From Pseudomonadales bacterium (lineage in GTDB: Bacteria; Pseudomonadota; Gammaproteobacteria; Pseudomonadales; Halieaceae): a DNA stretch of 64,000 nt. The notes beneath the pieces were generated by a model, which was given only the letters and a program-made list of their open reading frames with translations, did no database searches and was not told where the DNA came from. Where the stretch lies: positions 62,001 through 126,000 of the forward strand of contig JACKNO010000005.1 in the NCBI GenBank assembly GCA_024234815.1, read 5' to 3'. The translations under genes and the position numbers were made by a program. Of this stretch, positions 1-7,845 are shown one piece after another. Numbering within the stretch: the first letter of the stretch is position 1; every line of letters begins with the position of its first letter.

Positions 1-167
1 GCCGCCAGCGATGTCACCGATTTACCACTGCCCGATTCACCCACCAGCGCGAAGATTTTTCCCGCGCGTAACTCCAGGCTGATTCCCTTGAGAATCTGCT
101 CGCCGGTCTCGACCAGTTCCACCTTCAGGTCCCGCACCTGCAGGCGAATATCCGTGTTCACGGTCAT
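1..167 (-). CDS. yejF: Peptide ABC transporter ATP-binding protein, YejF-like (partial, N-terminus only)
   Basis: Only the first 55 or so codons lie in the window; the gene runs off the left edge. The translation begins MTVNTDIRLQVRDLKVELVE and reaches a Walker A motif, GESGSGKS, at about residues 43-50, followed by VTSL. That is the N-terminal nucleotide-binding domain of an oligopeptide/microcin C type ABC importer. The protein would hydrolyse ATP at the cytoplasmic face of the YejB-YejE channel. Its ATG overlaps the stop of the upstream permease gene as ATGA, so it is translationally coupled to it. The gene order (binding protein, YejB, YejE, ATPase) matches E. coli yejABEF, where YejF carries two ATPase domains. 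Whether this one is a double-domain protein cannot be seen. Confidence 0.85.
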   Translation of the reverse strand, partial: MTVNTDIRLQVRDLKVELVETGEQILKGISLELRAGKIFALVGESGSGKSVTSLA

Positions 168-1546
168 GAATGCCTCCCGCCGCTGACGCGCGGATCAAAC
201 GCGTCGCGCACCAGGTCGGAGAACAGGTTGGCGGCAAGTACCAGCAGAAACATGAAGAAAAAAGCGCCCGTCAGGGTCCACCAGACCGCGGGTTCGCGGG
301 ACAGTTCGCTGCGTGCACCGTTGATCATGTTGCCCCAGCTTCCCATGGACGGGTCGATGCCCACCCCGATATAGGACAGCACCGCCTCCGCAAGCACCAG
401 CGCACTGAAATCGAGCACGAAAGTAATAAGAATGATATGCACCACGTTGGGCAGGATATGCCGCCCCAGGATACGGCTGTGACTGACCCCGAAAGCGTGA
501 GCCGCCTGCACGTAACCGAGCTGGCTGATCTTGAGAGTCTCGGCGCGAATCAGGCGACAGAGGCTGGACCAACTGGTCAGACCCAGGATAAAACACAGGG
601 CGATGAACCTGGCGTCCGCCTTCTCCATCCCTATGGAGAAGTAGTCCGGGTTAAGGTCTATGTACACCTGGAAAAGCAACACCGAGGCCGCGATCAGCAG
701 GATGCCGGGGATTGAACTCAGCGTGGTGTACAGGTACTGCACGACGTCGTCCACCCAGCCCTTGAAGTAACCCGCGCTGACGCCAAGGGTAACCGCGATA
801 GGCAGCATCACAAGAGTGGACAGCGTGCCCAGTAATACCCCCGTCCTTATGCCCTTGATACTCTGGAACGCAACATCCGCCCCGCCCTGGTCAGTGCCGA
901 GCACGTGGTAGTAATGGCTGACATATACCAGCCATACCATGAAACAGATTATGCCCGCCTGCACCGCCCACGACGCGTACCAGGGATAGACACTGCCGCG
1001 CAGCAACAACCACTGCAAACCCACCACCAGGGCGGAAGCCGCCAGTCCCCAGGCGAGTGCAATAGCGGAAAGCTGGGCAACGTCCAGCCATTTGTCCGAG
1101 GGGTCCGCAAGGTGCTGCCCCGCGTGCATGAGCCAGTCAAAGTCGCGCACCATATTGCCCTGGTCATCCTTGATATTGCTCTTTTCAAAGGATTTCAGGG
1201 CAAACGGCGCCGAGTAGGTGCGTTCGAAACGATCGCCCATGCCATCGAGCATGACATCCAGTACGCTGGTGACCTTGTTGTCATAAAACACTTCGTCGGT
1301 GTCGACACCGGCTGGACTGGGCAGGGCTTTGCGGAAATGCATGGAGTCCAGCAAGGCCACTCCCACATAGGTCATGATAACGGTGAACGCCACCATGCCC
1401 AGGCGCGAGCTGAAGACCTGACTCCAGCGTTCGCGGGTCTGGGGGTCATTGCGCAGGCGGTAGAAAAAGATGGTCAGCACGATGACCAGCATGAACACCA
1501 GCGCGTCCGACCACAGCAGAACAGGTTTGAATCCCAGCTCAGCCAT
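164..1546 (-). CDS. yejE: Peptide ABC transporter permease, YejE-like, with N-terminal extension
   Basis: Inner-membrane permease subunit, 460 residues. The C-terminal half is a standard binding-protein-dependent permease domain. Its coupling (EAA) loop reads QAAHAFGVSHSRILGRHILP, and it has several hydrophobic helices. The N-terminal half is longer than in E. coli YejE (about 341 residues). It holds two early helices (about 11-30 and 47-66), a polar, presumably periplasmic stretch (about 70-155), then two more helices before the core begins near residue 235. The start ATG overlaps the last base of the YejB stop, and the stop overlaps the ATPase start by 4 bp, so the genes form one operon. 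Substrate is inferred to be peptides by family and context only. Confidence 0.85.
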   Translation of the reverse strand: MAELGFKPVLLWSDALVFMLVIVLTIFFYRLRNDPQTRERWSQVFSSRLGMVAFTVIMTYVGVALLDSMHFRKALPSPAGVDTDEVFYDNKVTSVLDVMLDGMGDRFERTYSAPFALKSFEKSNIKDDQGNMVRDFDWLMHAGQHLADPSDKWLDVAQLSAIALAWGLAASALVVGLQWLLLRGSVYPWYASWAVQAGIICFMVWLVYVSHYYHVLGTDQGGADVAFQSIKGIRTGVLLGTLSTLVMLPIAVTLGVSAGYFKGWVDDVVQYLYTTLSSIPGILLIAASVLLFQVYIDLNPDYFSIGMEKADARFIALCFILGLTSWSSLCRLIRAETLKISQLGYVQAAHAFGVSHSRILGRHILPNVVHIILITFVLDFSALVLAEAVLSYIGVGIDPSMGSWGNMINGARSELSREPAVWWTLTGAFFFMFLLVLAANLFSDLVRDAFDPRVSGGRHS

Positions 1547-2523
1547 CAGTTCAGCCGCACCCTGGGATCAGCCCAGGTGTAGGATATATCGGTGAGGATG
1601 AGGCCGATGATGTACAGGATGGAACCGATAAACACCATGGTGCGCACAATGGCGAAATCCTGGGAGCGGATGGCGTCCAGCATGTAACTGCCAAGGCCGG
1701 GAATGCCAAAGAACGACTCTATCAGCAAGCTGCCCATGAACAGGGACGGGATCAACACCACAATGCCCGTCAGGATCGGAATCATGGCATTGGGCAGAAT
1801 ATGCTTGAACAGGATACTGATCTCACTGGCGCCCTTGGCGCGGGCGGTGCGCACGTAATCCTGGCCGGCCTCTTCCAGGAACAGGGTGCGATACCAGCGG
1901 GCGCCAGAGCCCACACCCGAGATCACGCTGACCAGCACTGGCAGCAGCAGGAACTTCCAGGGCTTGAAATCCGGGTCAAAACCCGAAATCGGCACCAGCA
2001 TCCACTGCTTGGCCACGAGGTACTGGCCGCCGATAATGTAAAACAGGTAAGAGATGGACATCAGTGAAACGAAAACGAATACGGCCCAGCGATCCAGCGC
2101 GGTGCCGCGAAACATCACTACCATCAGTGCCACGCAGATATTCACCCAGATCCCGATCGCGAAACTGGGGAGTGCCACTGCAAGGCTTGGCCACATGCGG
2201 GTGGACACGTCCGAGGTGATATCGCGACCGCTTTCCGAGCGACCAAAGTCGAAGGCGAATAATTTCAGCGACTTGGTATAGAAGATGGTGTCGGTCAGGG
2301 AGGCGATACCACTGGCATCATCATTGACGAACAGGGGCTTGTCATAACCGTTTTTGCGCTTCCAGTTCTCAATCGCTTCCGGCGTCACATACTTCGCGCC
2401 CAACTGGGACGCGGCCATATCGTCCGGCGAATTCACCACGAAGAACAGGGTGAACGTCAGCAGGTTCACGCCGATAAGAATGGGAATGGCATATAGCAGC
2501 CGGCGGATAATATAGGCCAGCAT
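1546..2523 (-). CDS. yejB: Peptide ABC transporter permease, YejB-like
   Basis: Inner-membrane permease of about 325 residues. The start chosen is the ATG at 2521-2523, giving MLAYIIRRLLYAIPILIGVN, the typical amphipathic first helix of DppB/YejB permeases. A longer reading frame to 2649 only adds an arginine-rich segment lying inside the upstream gene. The coupling loop is visible as YVRTARAKGASEISILFKHI followed by LPN. A large periplasmic loop (about residues 40-120) between helices 1 and 2 is typical of YejB. The ATG shares one base with the TGA of the binding-protein gene, and the stop shares one base with the YejE ATG. It would pair with YejE to form the channel. Confidence 0.9.
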   Translation of the reverse strand: MLAYIIRRLLYAIPILIGVNLLTFTLFFVVNSPDDMAASQLGAKYVTPEAIENWKRKNGYDKPLFVNDDASGIASLTDTIFYTKSLKLFAFDFGRSESGRDITSDVSTRMWPSLAVALPSFAIGIWVNICVALMVVMFRGTALDRWAVFVFVSLMSISYLFYIIGGQYLVAKQWMLVPISGFDPDFKPWKFLLLPVLVSVISGVGSGARWYRTLFLEEAGQDYVRTARAKGASEISILFKHILPNAMIPILTGIVVLIPSLFMGSLLIESFFGIPGLGSYMLDAIRSQDFAIVRTMVFIGSILYIIGLILTDISYTWADPRVRLN

Positions 2524-4730
2524 CAGCTTTCCCCCGCCGCGCGTGCGGTCGCTTTCTGACGGCGTCGATAGGCGATCACTCCCGGCAATATCAGGGCGAT
2601 CAACACCCCGGCACCCGCATACAGGGGCCAGGTGACCGGCTGGTTCCACTCCACCTGTTTGCGCGCCCGCAGATCGGGATCAACCCGGGTGTACTTGAGA
2701 GTCCCCTTGGAAACACCGTGGCGCTTGTTGTTATGTACCCAGCTGTTGTTCAGGTAGACATCCTTGGGGTTGTAGGCAAACAGCCAGACCGCGTCACGGC
2801 GATACTGCTCCACCGCCAGCGCCACCTGTTCATCCCGTTCGGGCCCGGGCGGCAGCAGGCGAATTTTCCTGAACGCCTGGTCGAATTCCTCGCTCGCATA
2901 GTTCGAGTTATTCGCGCCGTCGCAGTTACACAGCAGCGGGCTCTCCGGACCGTACAGCAGGAACAGGAAATTTTCCGGGTCCGGGTAGTCAGCCAGCCAG
3001 CCGTGGGAGTAGATCTGGGTATTACCCGTAAGCAGCTTCTCCCGGGTGCGATTCCAGTCAGCGGGCCGGTATTCCACCTGTACTCCCAGTTTGTCGAATA
3101 TCCTGTCCATCCAGTTCATCTGGGTATTGCTGATGGCCTGGGATTGCACGTCGATGAAAATCTTCAGCGGTTCCCCGGTGCGCGCGTCGCGACCGTTGGG
3201 ATAGCCGGCCTCCGCCAGCAACTGCCTGGCGTAATCCAGCGACTTGCGCACCGGTTCGCCATCAACCCAATCATAGACATAGGGGTTTATACCCGCCTCG
3301 CCTTCCAGGAACCCCGGAATGCCCGGTGGCACCGGATTATTGGCCGGCAGACCATTGCCATTGTAAAAAATGTTGAGGTATTCCTCGGTATTGAACGCGA
3401 TCTGCAGGGCCTGGCGCAGCTTGCGCTTGTCCTCGGTATAGCCGCCCACCACCGGATCTCGCATATTGAAGCCGTAGTAGTAGATGGCTGGTTTGACGTC
3501 TGGCGACATCGTGATGCCGTGGTCTTTCAGCTCGCCGGACATTTCCAGTCCGTCGGGGCCCACCACGAAGGCCTGGTCATAGACACGGTTGGTATTGCCG
3601 TGGCTCTCACCGGAGCGGTCGTAGAAACCCTGCAGAAACTTTGTCCACAGCGGCATTACTTCCTTCTCGAGACGATAGACCGCCCTGTCGACGAAGGGAA
3701 TACGCTTGCCAGCATCATCCAACAGCCCCGCCTCGAGGTCGCCGGGCGCTCCCTCCGTCGGATAAAAATCCGGGCGGAAGTTGGGATTTCGCTCCAGCAC
3801 GATCTCGCTGTTGGGATCGTTCTTGACCACCATGAACGGTCCGGCTCCAACCGGCCACCAGTCCAGGGTCAGGTTGCGTTCCGCGAAGCCGGGATTGTGG
3901 TAAAAGCGGTCCACTTCCGGCGCAATCGGTGCAAAGAAAGTCATGGCCAGCCAGTACATAAACTGGGGGTAGCGATTCTTGATGGTGATAGTGAAGGTGC
4001 GCTCGTCCAGTACCTGCAGCCCTGCCATCGAGTAATCGTCGAGGTCCAACCAGCCGTCCCTGGGCACCTTGCCCAATTCTTCGGAAAACTCCTCCATGCC
4101 CACGATATAGTGGGCCATAAAACCCAGCATGGGCGAGGCGATATCCGGGTCTGCGAGGCGCTTTATGGCATAAACAAAATCGTTGGCGTGAACCGCCCGG
4201 CTGCCGGTCTCGGGAAAGTCAGGTATCTGCTGGTACTTCTCGCCCTCGGCGGCGCTGTCAAAGAGGTACAGCGGCTCACCCGCAGCGTCCAGTGCGAATG
4301 CCGGATGTGGCTGGTAGCGCTCGTCCTCCCGCACTCGCAGGGTATAACGGGTGAAGGCGACCGATTCGTCTTCCTCGGCCACTTCATTGCCTTCCGCGTC
4401 CAGGAAAGTCAGCTGCGGGAAGGACTCCAGCGCCAACGGAATCAACTCGTAGGGACGCTTGAGGAAGTGGTAGTCCATCGGAGGTTCATAAATCTGCTGG
4501 ATGAACAGGCTCTCATCCGAAGCATAGGAGGTGGCCGGGTCAAGGTGTTTGGGGGGAAGCGGGGACATGATCGACTGGTAGGTGATGAGGTCGTCATCGT
4601 ACTGCGGATTGGGGTTATTCCACGGTGGGCCGCCACAAGCTGTCAGCAGGCTGGCAAGCATCCCCAGCAGCGCGATAACGGCGGTACCAGTACTTTTTAT
4701 TGTTAGGTAATCCCTGTTGTTCTGTGGCAC
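2523..4730 (-). CDS. yejA: Peptide-binding lipoprotein of ABC transporter (SBP family 5, YejA-like)
   Basis: Extracellular solute-binding protein of family 5, about 735 residues, long for the family (E. coli YejA 604, OppA 543). I chose the GTG at 4728-4730 because GGAG lies 10 bases upstream; an upstream TTG at 4758-4760 is the alternative. The N-terminus has a hydrophobic stretch ending in the lipobox LLTAC (Cys about 32), so it is probably lipid-anchored. Family blocks such as MSPLPPKHLDPA and DYPDPENFLFLLYG are present. Unusually, the C-terminus adds a transmembrane helix (PLYAGAGVLIALILPGVIAY) and a basic tail (RRRQKATARA), suggesting a second anchor. It heads the operon with yejB and yejE and should deliver peptides to that channel. 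Confidence 0.88.
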   Translation of the reverse strand: MPQNNRDYLTIKSTGTAVIALLGMLASLLTACGGPPWNNPNPQYDDDLITYQSIMSPLPPKHLDPATSYASDESLFIQQIYEPPMDYHFLKRPYELIPLALESFPQLTFLDAEGNEVAEEDESVAFTRYTLRVREDERYQPHPAFALDAAGEPLYLFDSAAEGEKYQQIPDFPETGSRAVHANDFVYAIKRLADPDIASPMLGFMAHYIVGMEEFSEELGKVPRDGWLDLDDYSMAGLQVLDERTFTITIKNRYPQFMYWLAMTFFAPIAPEVDRFYHNPGFAERNLTLDWWPVGAGPFMVVKNDPNSEIVLERNPNFRPDFYPTEGAPGDLEAGLLDDAGKRIPFVDRAVYRLEKEVMPLWTKFLQGFYDRSGESHGNTNRVYDQAFVVGPDGLEMSGELKDHGITMSPDVKPAIYYYGFNMRDPVVGGYTEDKRKLRQALQIAFNTEEYLNIFYNGNGLPANNPVPPGIPGFLEGEAGINPYVYDWVDGEPVRKSLDYARQLLAEAGYPNGRDARTGEPLKIFIDVQSQAISNTQMNWMDRIFDKLGVQVEYRPADWNRTREKLLTGNTQIYSHGWLADYPDPENFLFLLYGPESPLLCNCDGANNSNYASEEFDQAFRKIRLLPPGPERDEQVALAVEQYRRDAVWLFAYNPKDVYLNNSWVHNNKRHGVSKGTLKYTRVDPDLRARKQVEWNQPVTWPLYAGAGVLIALILPGVIAYRRRQKATARAAGES

Positions 4731-4862
4731 AGCGCCAGAGCTCCGATTGCGAGCGCGCAAGAATACCTTGCGATGGCCGCGAGGGCCAGTACCTGTTGAA
4801 CGGTATGTCTACCCGCGCACGGTTTTTGACCGCAATGCCTGCCCTCCGAGCCGCTAAGTCCC

Positions 4863-4917
4863 TATAATGACGCCGATATCCCAGAAGGAGTCGCCCGGGC
4901 GACATAATAACAATATG
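4863..4917 (+). promoter_or_regulatory. -10 box and leader of the POT transporter gene, with a palindrome between Shine-Dalgarno and ATG
   Basis: A perfect TATAAT lies at 4863-4868; I see no good -35 at the right distance. Transcription would start near 4875. That is downstream of the ATG at 4867, so that ATG cannot be the start codon if this promoter is used. The leader carries AGAAGGAG at 4883-4890, a 12-bp perfect palindrome TCGCCCGGGCGA at 4891-4902, and the ATG at 4915. The Shine-Dalgarno is about 24 bases from the ATG, too far unless the palindrome folds and shortens the gap. Confidence 0.45.
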
Positions 4918-6471
4918 ACAGCAACCGACGTTCAACCTTTCGATCCGGCGACCGATACCGGCTTTTTCGGACACCCACGCGGGCTGCTGGTGTGTTTCGC
5001 TACGGAGCTGTGGGAGCGTTTTTCCTTTTACGGGATGAAATACCTGTTATTGCTGTATCTCACCAAGTACCACCTGTTCACGGACAGCAATGGTCTGGAG
5101 GTGCTGGGCAGCTACGCGGCCCTGGTATACGCCATGCCAGTGATCGGAGGCCTGCTGGCGGACCGCTACCTGGGCATGCGCAAGGCGGTGGTATTTGGCG
5201 GCATATTGCTGGTGCTGGGCCACCTTGGCATGGCGGTAGAAGGGGAGCAGGCCAGCAACCAGGGCGGCCAGATCCTGCGGGACGAGGGGGCACTGCAGGT
5301 GTTCTACTTCTCACTCGCCCTGATCGTCATCGGCGTGGGCTTCCTGAAACCGAATATCTCCACCATCGTCGGGCGCCTCTACAGTGAGGATGACCCGCGC
5401 CGGGACTCGGGGTTCACGATTTTCTACATGGGCATCAATCTCGGCGCGTTCACCGCCACCCTGCTCTGCGGCTACCTAGGCGAGACCTTCGGCTGGCGCT
5501 ACGGTTTTGGTGCGGCGGGTATCGGCATGCTCATCGGCCTGACGACTTTCCTGTCCGGCCAGCGCCACCTGCACGGCCATGCTGAACCGCACGACCCCGC
5601 CATCCTGCGGGTAAAATCTGTGCTGGGCATCAGCAAAGAGCTCACCATTTACCTGTGCGGCCTGCTGGGCGTGGTCGCCGCCTGGCAGATGCTGCAATTC
5701 CACGGTGCGGTCGGCCATCTCCTGCATATCATGTCCGTCGGGGTACTGCTGGGCCTGGGCTGGTTTGTCATGGTGAAATGCAACCCGGTTGAACGCGGCA
5801 GGATGATAGTACTGATCATACTCACCATGTCCACCGTCGTATTCTGGGCCCTGTTCGAGCAAAGCGCCGCCTCCATGACCCTGTTCGCCGACAGGGTCAT
5901 GGACAGAAACATCCTGGGCATGGAGCTGACGGCCTCCCAGTTCGGCGCGCTGAACTCATTCTTTATTTTCCTGTTCGCGCCACTGTTCGCCTGGCTGTGG
6001 ATGGCGCTCGGCCGCCGTGGGCTGGAACCGACAACACCGGTGAAGTTCGCCCTGGGTATCGCCCAGGCAGGACTGGGCTTCGGCGCCCTCGTGATCGGCG
6101 CCGCCTCCCCCAACGAGGCCGGTCTGGTCGCGGGCTACTGGATGGTGCTGGCTTACCTGTTGCACACTGCCGGCGAGTTGTGCCTCTCCCCCGTCGGGCT
6201 GTCCGCGGTGACCAAGCTGGCGGTGCCCAGTGTCGTTGGCGTCATGATGGGCTCCTGGTTCCTGGCCACCGCATACTCGGAATTTGTCGCTGTCCAACTC
6301 TCCAAGATGGCGGCCATGGAGACGGTCGACGGCACCGTGGCCGATGTCGGCACCGCTCTGGCGGGCTATACGAGCCTCTTCACCGACCTCTTTTACGTCG
6401 GGCTGGGCTTCGGAGCCCTATTGCTGGTGGCCAGCCCCATCCTGAAGAAAATGATGCACGGTGTACATTGA
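4915..6471 (+). CDS. POT/PTR family proton-dependent oligopeptide transporter
   Basis: Twelve-to-fourteen-helix inner-membrane symporter of about 518 residues that would import di- and tripeptides with protons. The POT signature is clear near the N-terminus, in CFATELWERFSFYGMKYLLL, containing the ExxERFSYYG-type motif. The second family signature appears as FTIFYMGINLGAF. Long hydrophobic helices follow to the end. I place the start at the ATG at 4915; the ATG at 4867 overlaps the apparent -10 box. The gene is divergent from the yejABEF-like operon, so two peptide importers flank one intergenic region of about 180 bp and could be co-regulated. The exact substrate is not readable from the sequence. 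Confidence 0.92.
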   Translation: MTATDVQPFDPATDTGFFGHPRGLLVCFATELWERFSFYGMKYLLLLYLTKYHLFTDSNGLEVLGSYAALVYAMPVIGGLLADRYLGMRKAVVFGGILLVLGHLGMAVEGEQASNQGGQILRDEGALQVFYFSLALIVIGVGFLKPNISTIVGRLYSEDDPRRDSGFTIFYMGINLGAFTATLLCGYLGETFGWRYGFGAAGIGMLIGLTTFLSGQRHLHGHAEPHDPAILRVKSVLGISKELTIYLCGLLGVVAAWQMLQFHGAVGHLLHIMSVGVLLGLGWFVMVKCNPVERGRMIVLIILTMSTVVFWALFEQSAASMTLFADRVMDRNILGMELTASQFGALNSFFIFLFAPLFAWLWMALGRRGLEPTTPVKFALGIAQAGLGFGALVIGAASPNEAGLVAGYWMVLAYLLHTAGELCLSPVGLSAVTKLAVPSVVGVMMGSWFLATAYSEFVAVQLSKMAAMETVDGTVADVGTALAGYTSLFTDLFYVGLGFGALLLVASPILKKMMHGVH

Positions 6472-6533
6472 AATCCCTGGCTGTTGAGATACGGCAGCGG
6501 ACTCAGCGGCCTTTTTCCTGGAGGTAAACTGTT

Positions 6534-7766
6534 ATGGCGGCACGCGAATACGATCTGGTCGTCTGGGGAGCCAGCGGGTTTACCGGTCACCTCGTCACCC
6601 AGTACCTGGCCCAGACCTACGGTACCAGCGGAGAGTTGCACTGGGCGATCGCCGGGCGCGACCGCGAAAAGCTCGAGGAGGTGCGTGAGGAATGCCTGCC
6701 CGGAGCCAATCGCAGTTCGCTGCCCATACTGATTGCTGACAGCGGTGACCCGGCAAGTCTCGCGCGCCTGGTGAAAAAAACCCGGGTAATCTGCAGCACC
6801 GTAGGACCCTACGCCAGGTTCGGCACAGCACTGGTCGCCGCGTGCACCGGGGAAGGCACGGACTATTGCGACCTCACCGGGGAGGTGCAGTGGATGGCGC
6901 GGGTCATCCCCGCCTTCCAGGGCGCCGCCCAGGCCTCCGGCGCGCGCATCGTACATACCTGCGGTTACGACTCCATTCCCTTCGATATCGGCACCTGGTA
7001 TTTGCAACAGGCCATGCTGGAAAAGCATGGTGTCGCTGCCCGGCATGTCAAGACGCGCGTAGGTCGCACCCGCGGCGGCGCCAGCGGCGGCACCATAGCG
7101 AGCATGCTCAATATGCTGGACGAGGTGCAGCATGATGACTCCGTTCGCGAGGTGATGGAAAATCCCTATGCCCTCAACCCGCCGGGTTCACCGGTTGGAC
7201 CGGACGGACCGGACCAGACTGACGCCCGCTTTGACCCGGATTTCGGGCAGTGGACATCGCCTTTCCTCATGGCCGCCGTTAACACACGCGTGGTACGCCG
7301 CAGCCATGCGCTGCTCAATTTTGCCTGGGGCGAGGACTTCCGGTACGACGAGGCGGTGCTCAGCGAGTCCCGCGCCAGGGCCACCCTGGCCGCCGTGGGC
7401 ACCGGCGCCGGAATGGCGACCCTGGCCCTGGGACCTGCCCGCAACCTGGCGCGGCGAGTGCTGCCCGCGCCCGGGGACGGACCCTCTCGCAGCCAGCGCG
7501 AAAACGGTTACTGGGAGGTTTTCTTCCACGGCCTGCATCCCAGCGACCGGCGCAAGGATATGCGATTGAGGGTCACCGGCGACATGGATCCGGGCTACGG
7601 TTCAACTTCAAAAATGCTGGGTGAGGCCGGGGTGTGCCTGGCCCTCGATAAAGCGGCCACCGGCGGCGGCTTCTGGACGCCGGCCTCGGCGCTCGGCGCG
7701 AAATTGCAAAAGCGTCTGCAGGAAAGGGCCGGGGTGAACTTCGAATTCGTCAGTTCACGCAAATAA
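6534..7766 (+). CDS. Saccharopine dehydrogenase-like NAD(P)-binding oxidoreductase (SCCPDH / trans-acting enoyl reductase family)
   Basis: Probable NAD(P)-dependent oxidoreductase of 410 residues. The Rossmann nucleotide loop is GASGFTG at about residues 12-18, very near the N-terminus, and the segment CGYDSIPFDIG is characteristic of the SCCPDH-like family. This family includes human SCCPDH and mycobacterial trans-acting enoyl reductases. It is distinct from true lysine-pathway saccharopine dehydrogenases, so a role in lysine metabolism should not be assumed. A lipid-modifying enoyl reductase activity is possible but is only family-level inference. The start is supported by CTGGAGGT about 8 bases upstream of the ATG. 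It lies 62 bp after the POT transporter gene on the same strand, with no terminator between them. Confidence 0.82.
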   Translation: MAAREYDLVVWGASGFTGHLVTQYLAQTYGTSGELHWAIAGRDREKLEEVREECLPGANRSSLPILIADSGDPASLARLVKKTRVICSTVGPYARFGTALVAACTGEGTDYCDLTGEVQWMARVIPAFQGAAQASGARIVHTCGYDSIPFDIGTWYLQQAMLEKHGVAARHVKTRVGRTRGGASGGTIASMLNMLDEVQHDDSVREVMENPYALNPPGSPVGPDGPDQTDARFDPDFGQWTSPFLMAAVNTRVVRRSHALLNFAWGEDFRYDEAVLSESRARATLAAVGTGAGMATLALGPARNLARRVLPAPGDGPSRSQRENGYWEVFFHGLHPSDRRKDMRLRVTGDMDPGYGSTSKMLGEAGVCLALDKAATGGGFWTPASALGAKLQKRLQERAGVNFEFVSSRK

Positions 7767-7845
7767 AAAAACAGCAAACCGGGCTGGCAAATCACAGCTT
7801 CGGGATGAAACGCAGACACGGGCGGCAGGGGCGAAAAATACAGGC

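Noticed and set aside
2718..4706. 662-codon open frame on the plus strand
   Set aside because: Antisense to the peptide-binding protein gene. It has no recognisable domain or Shine-Dalgarno; long antisense frames are expected in GC-rich DNA.
4867..4914. Earlier ATG for the POT transporter
   Set aside because: The ATG at 4867 overlaps the TATAAT that probably is the -10 box, so it would not be in the transcript.
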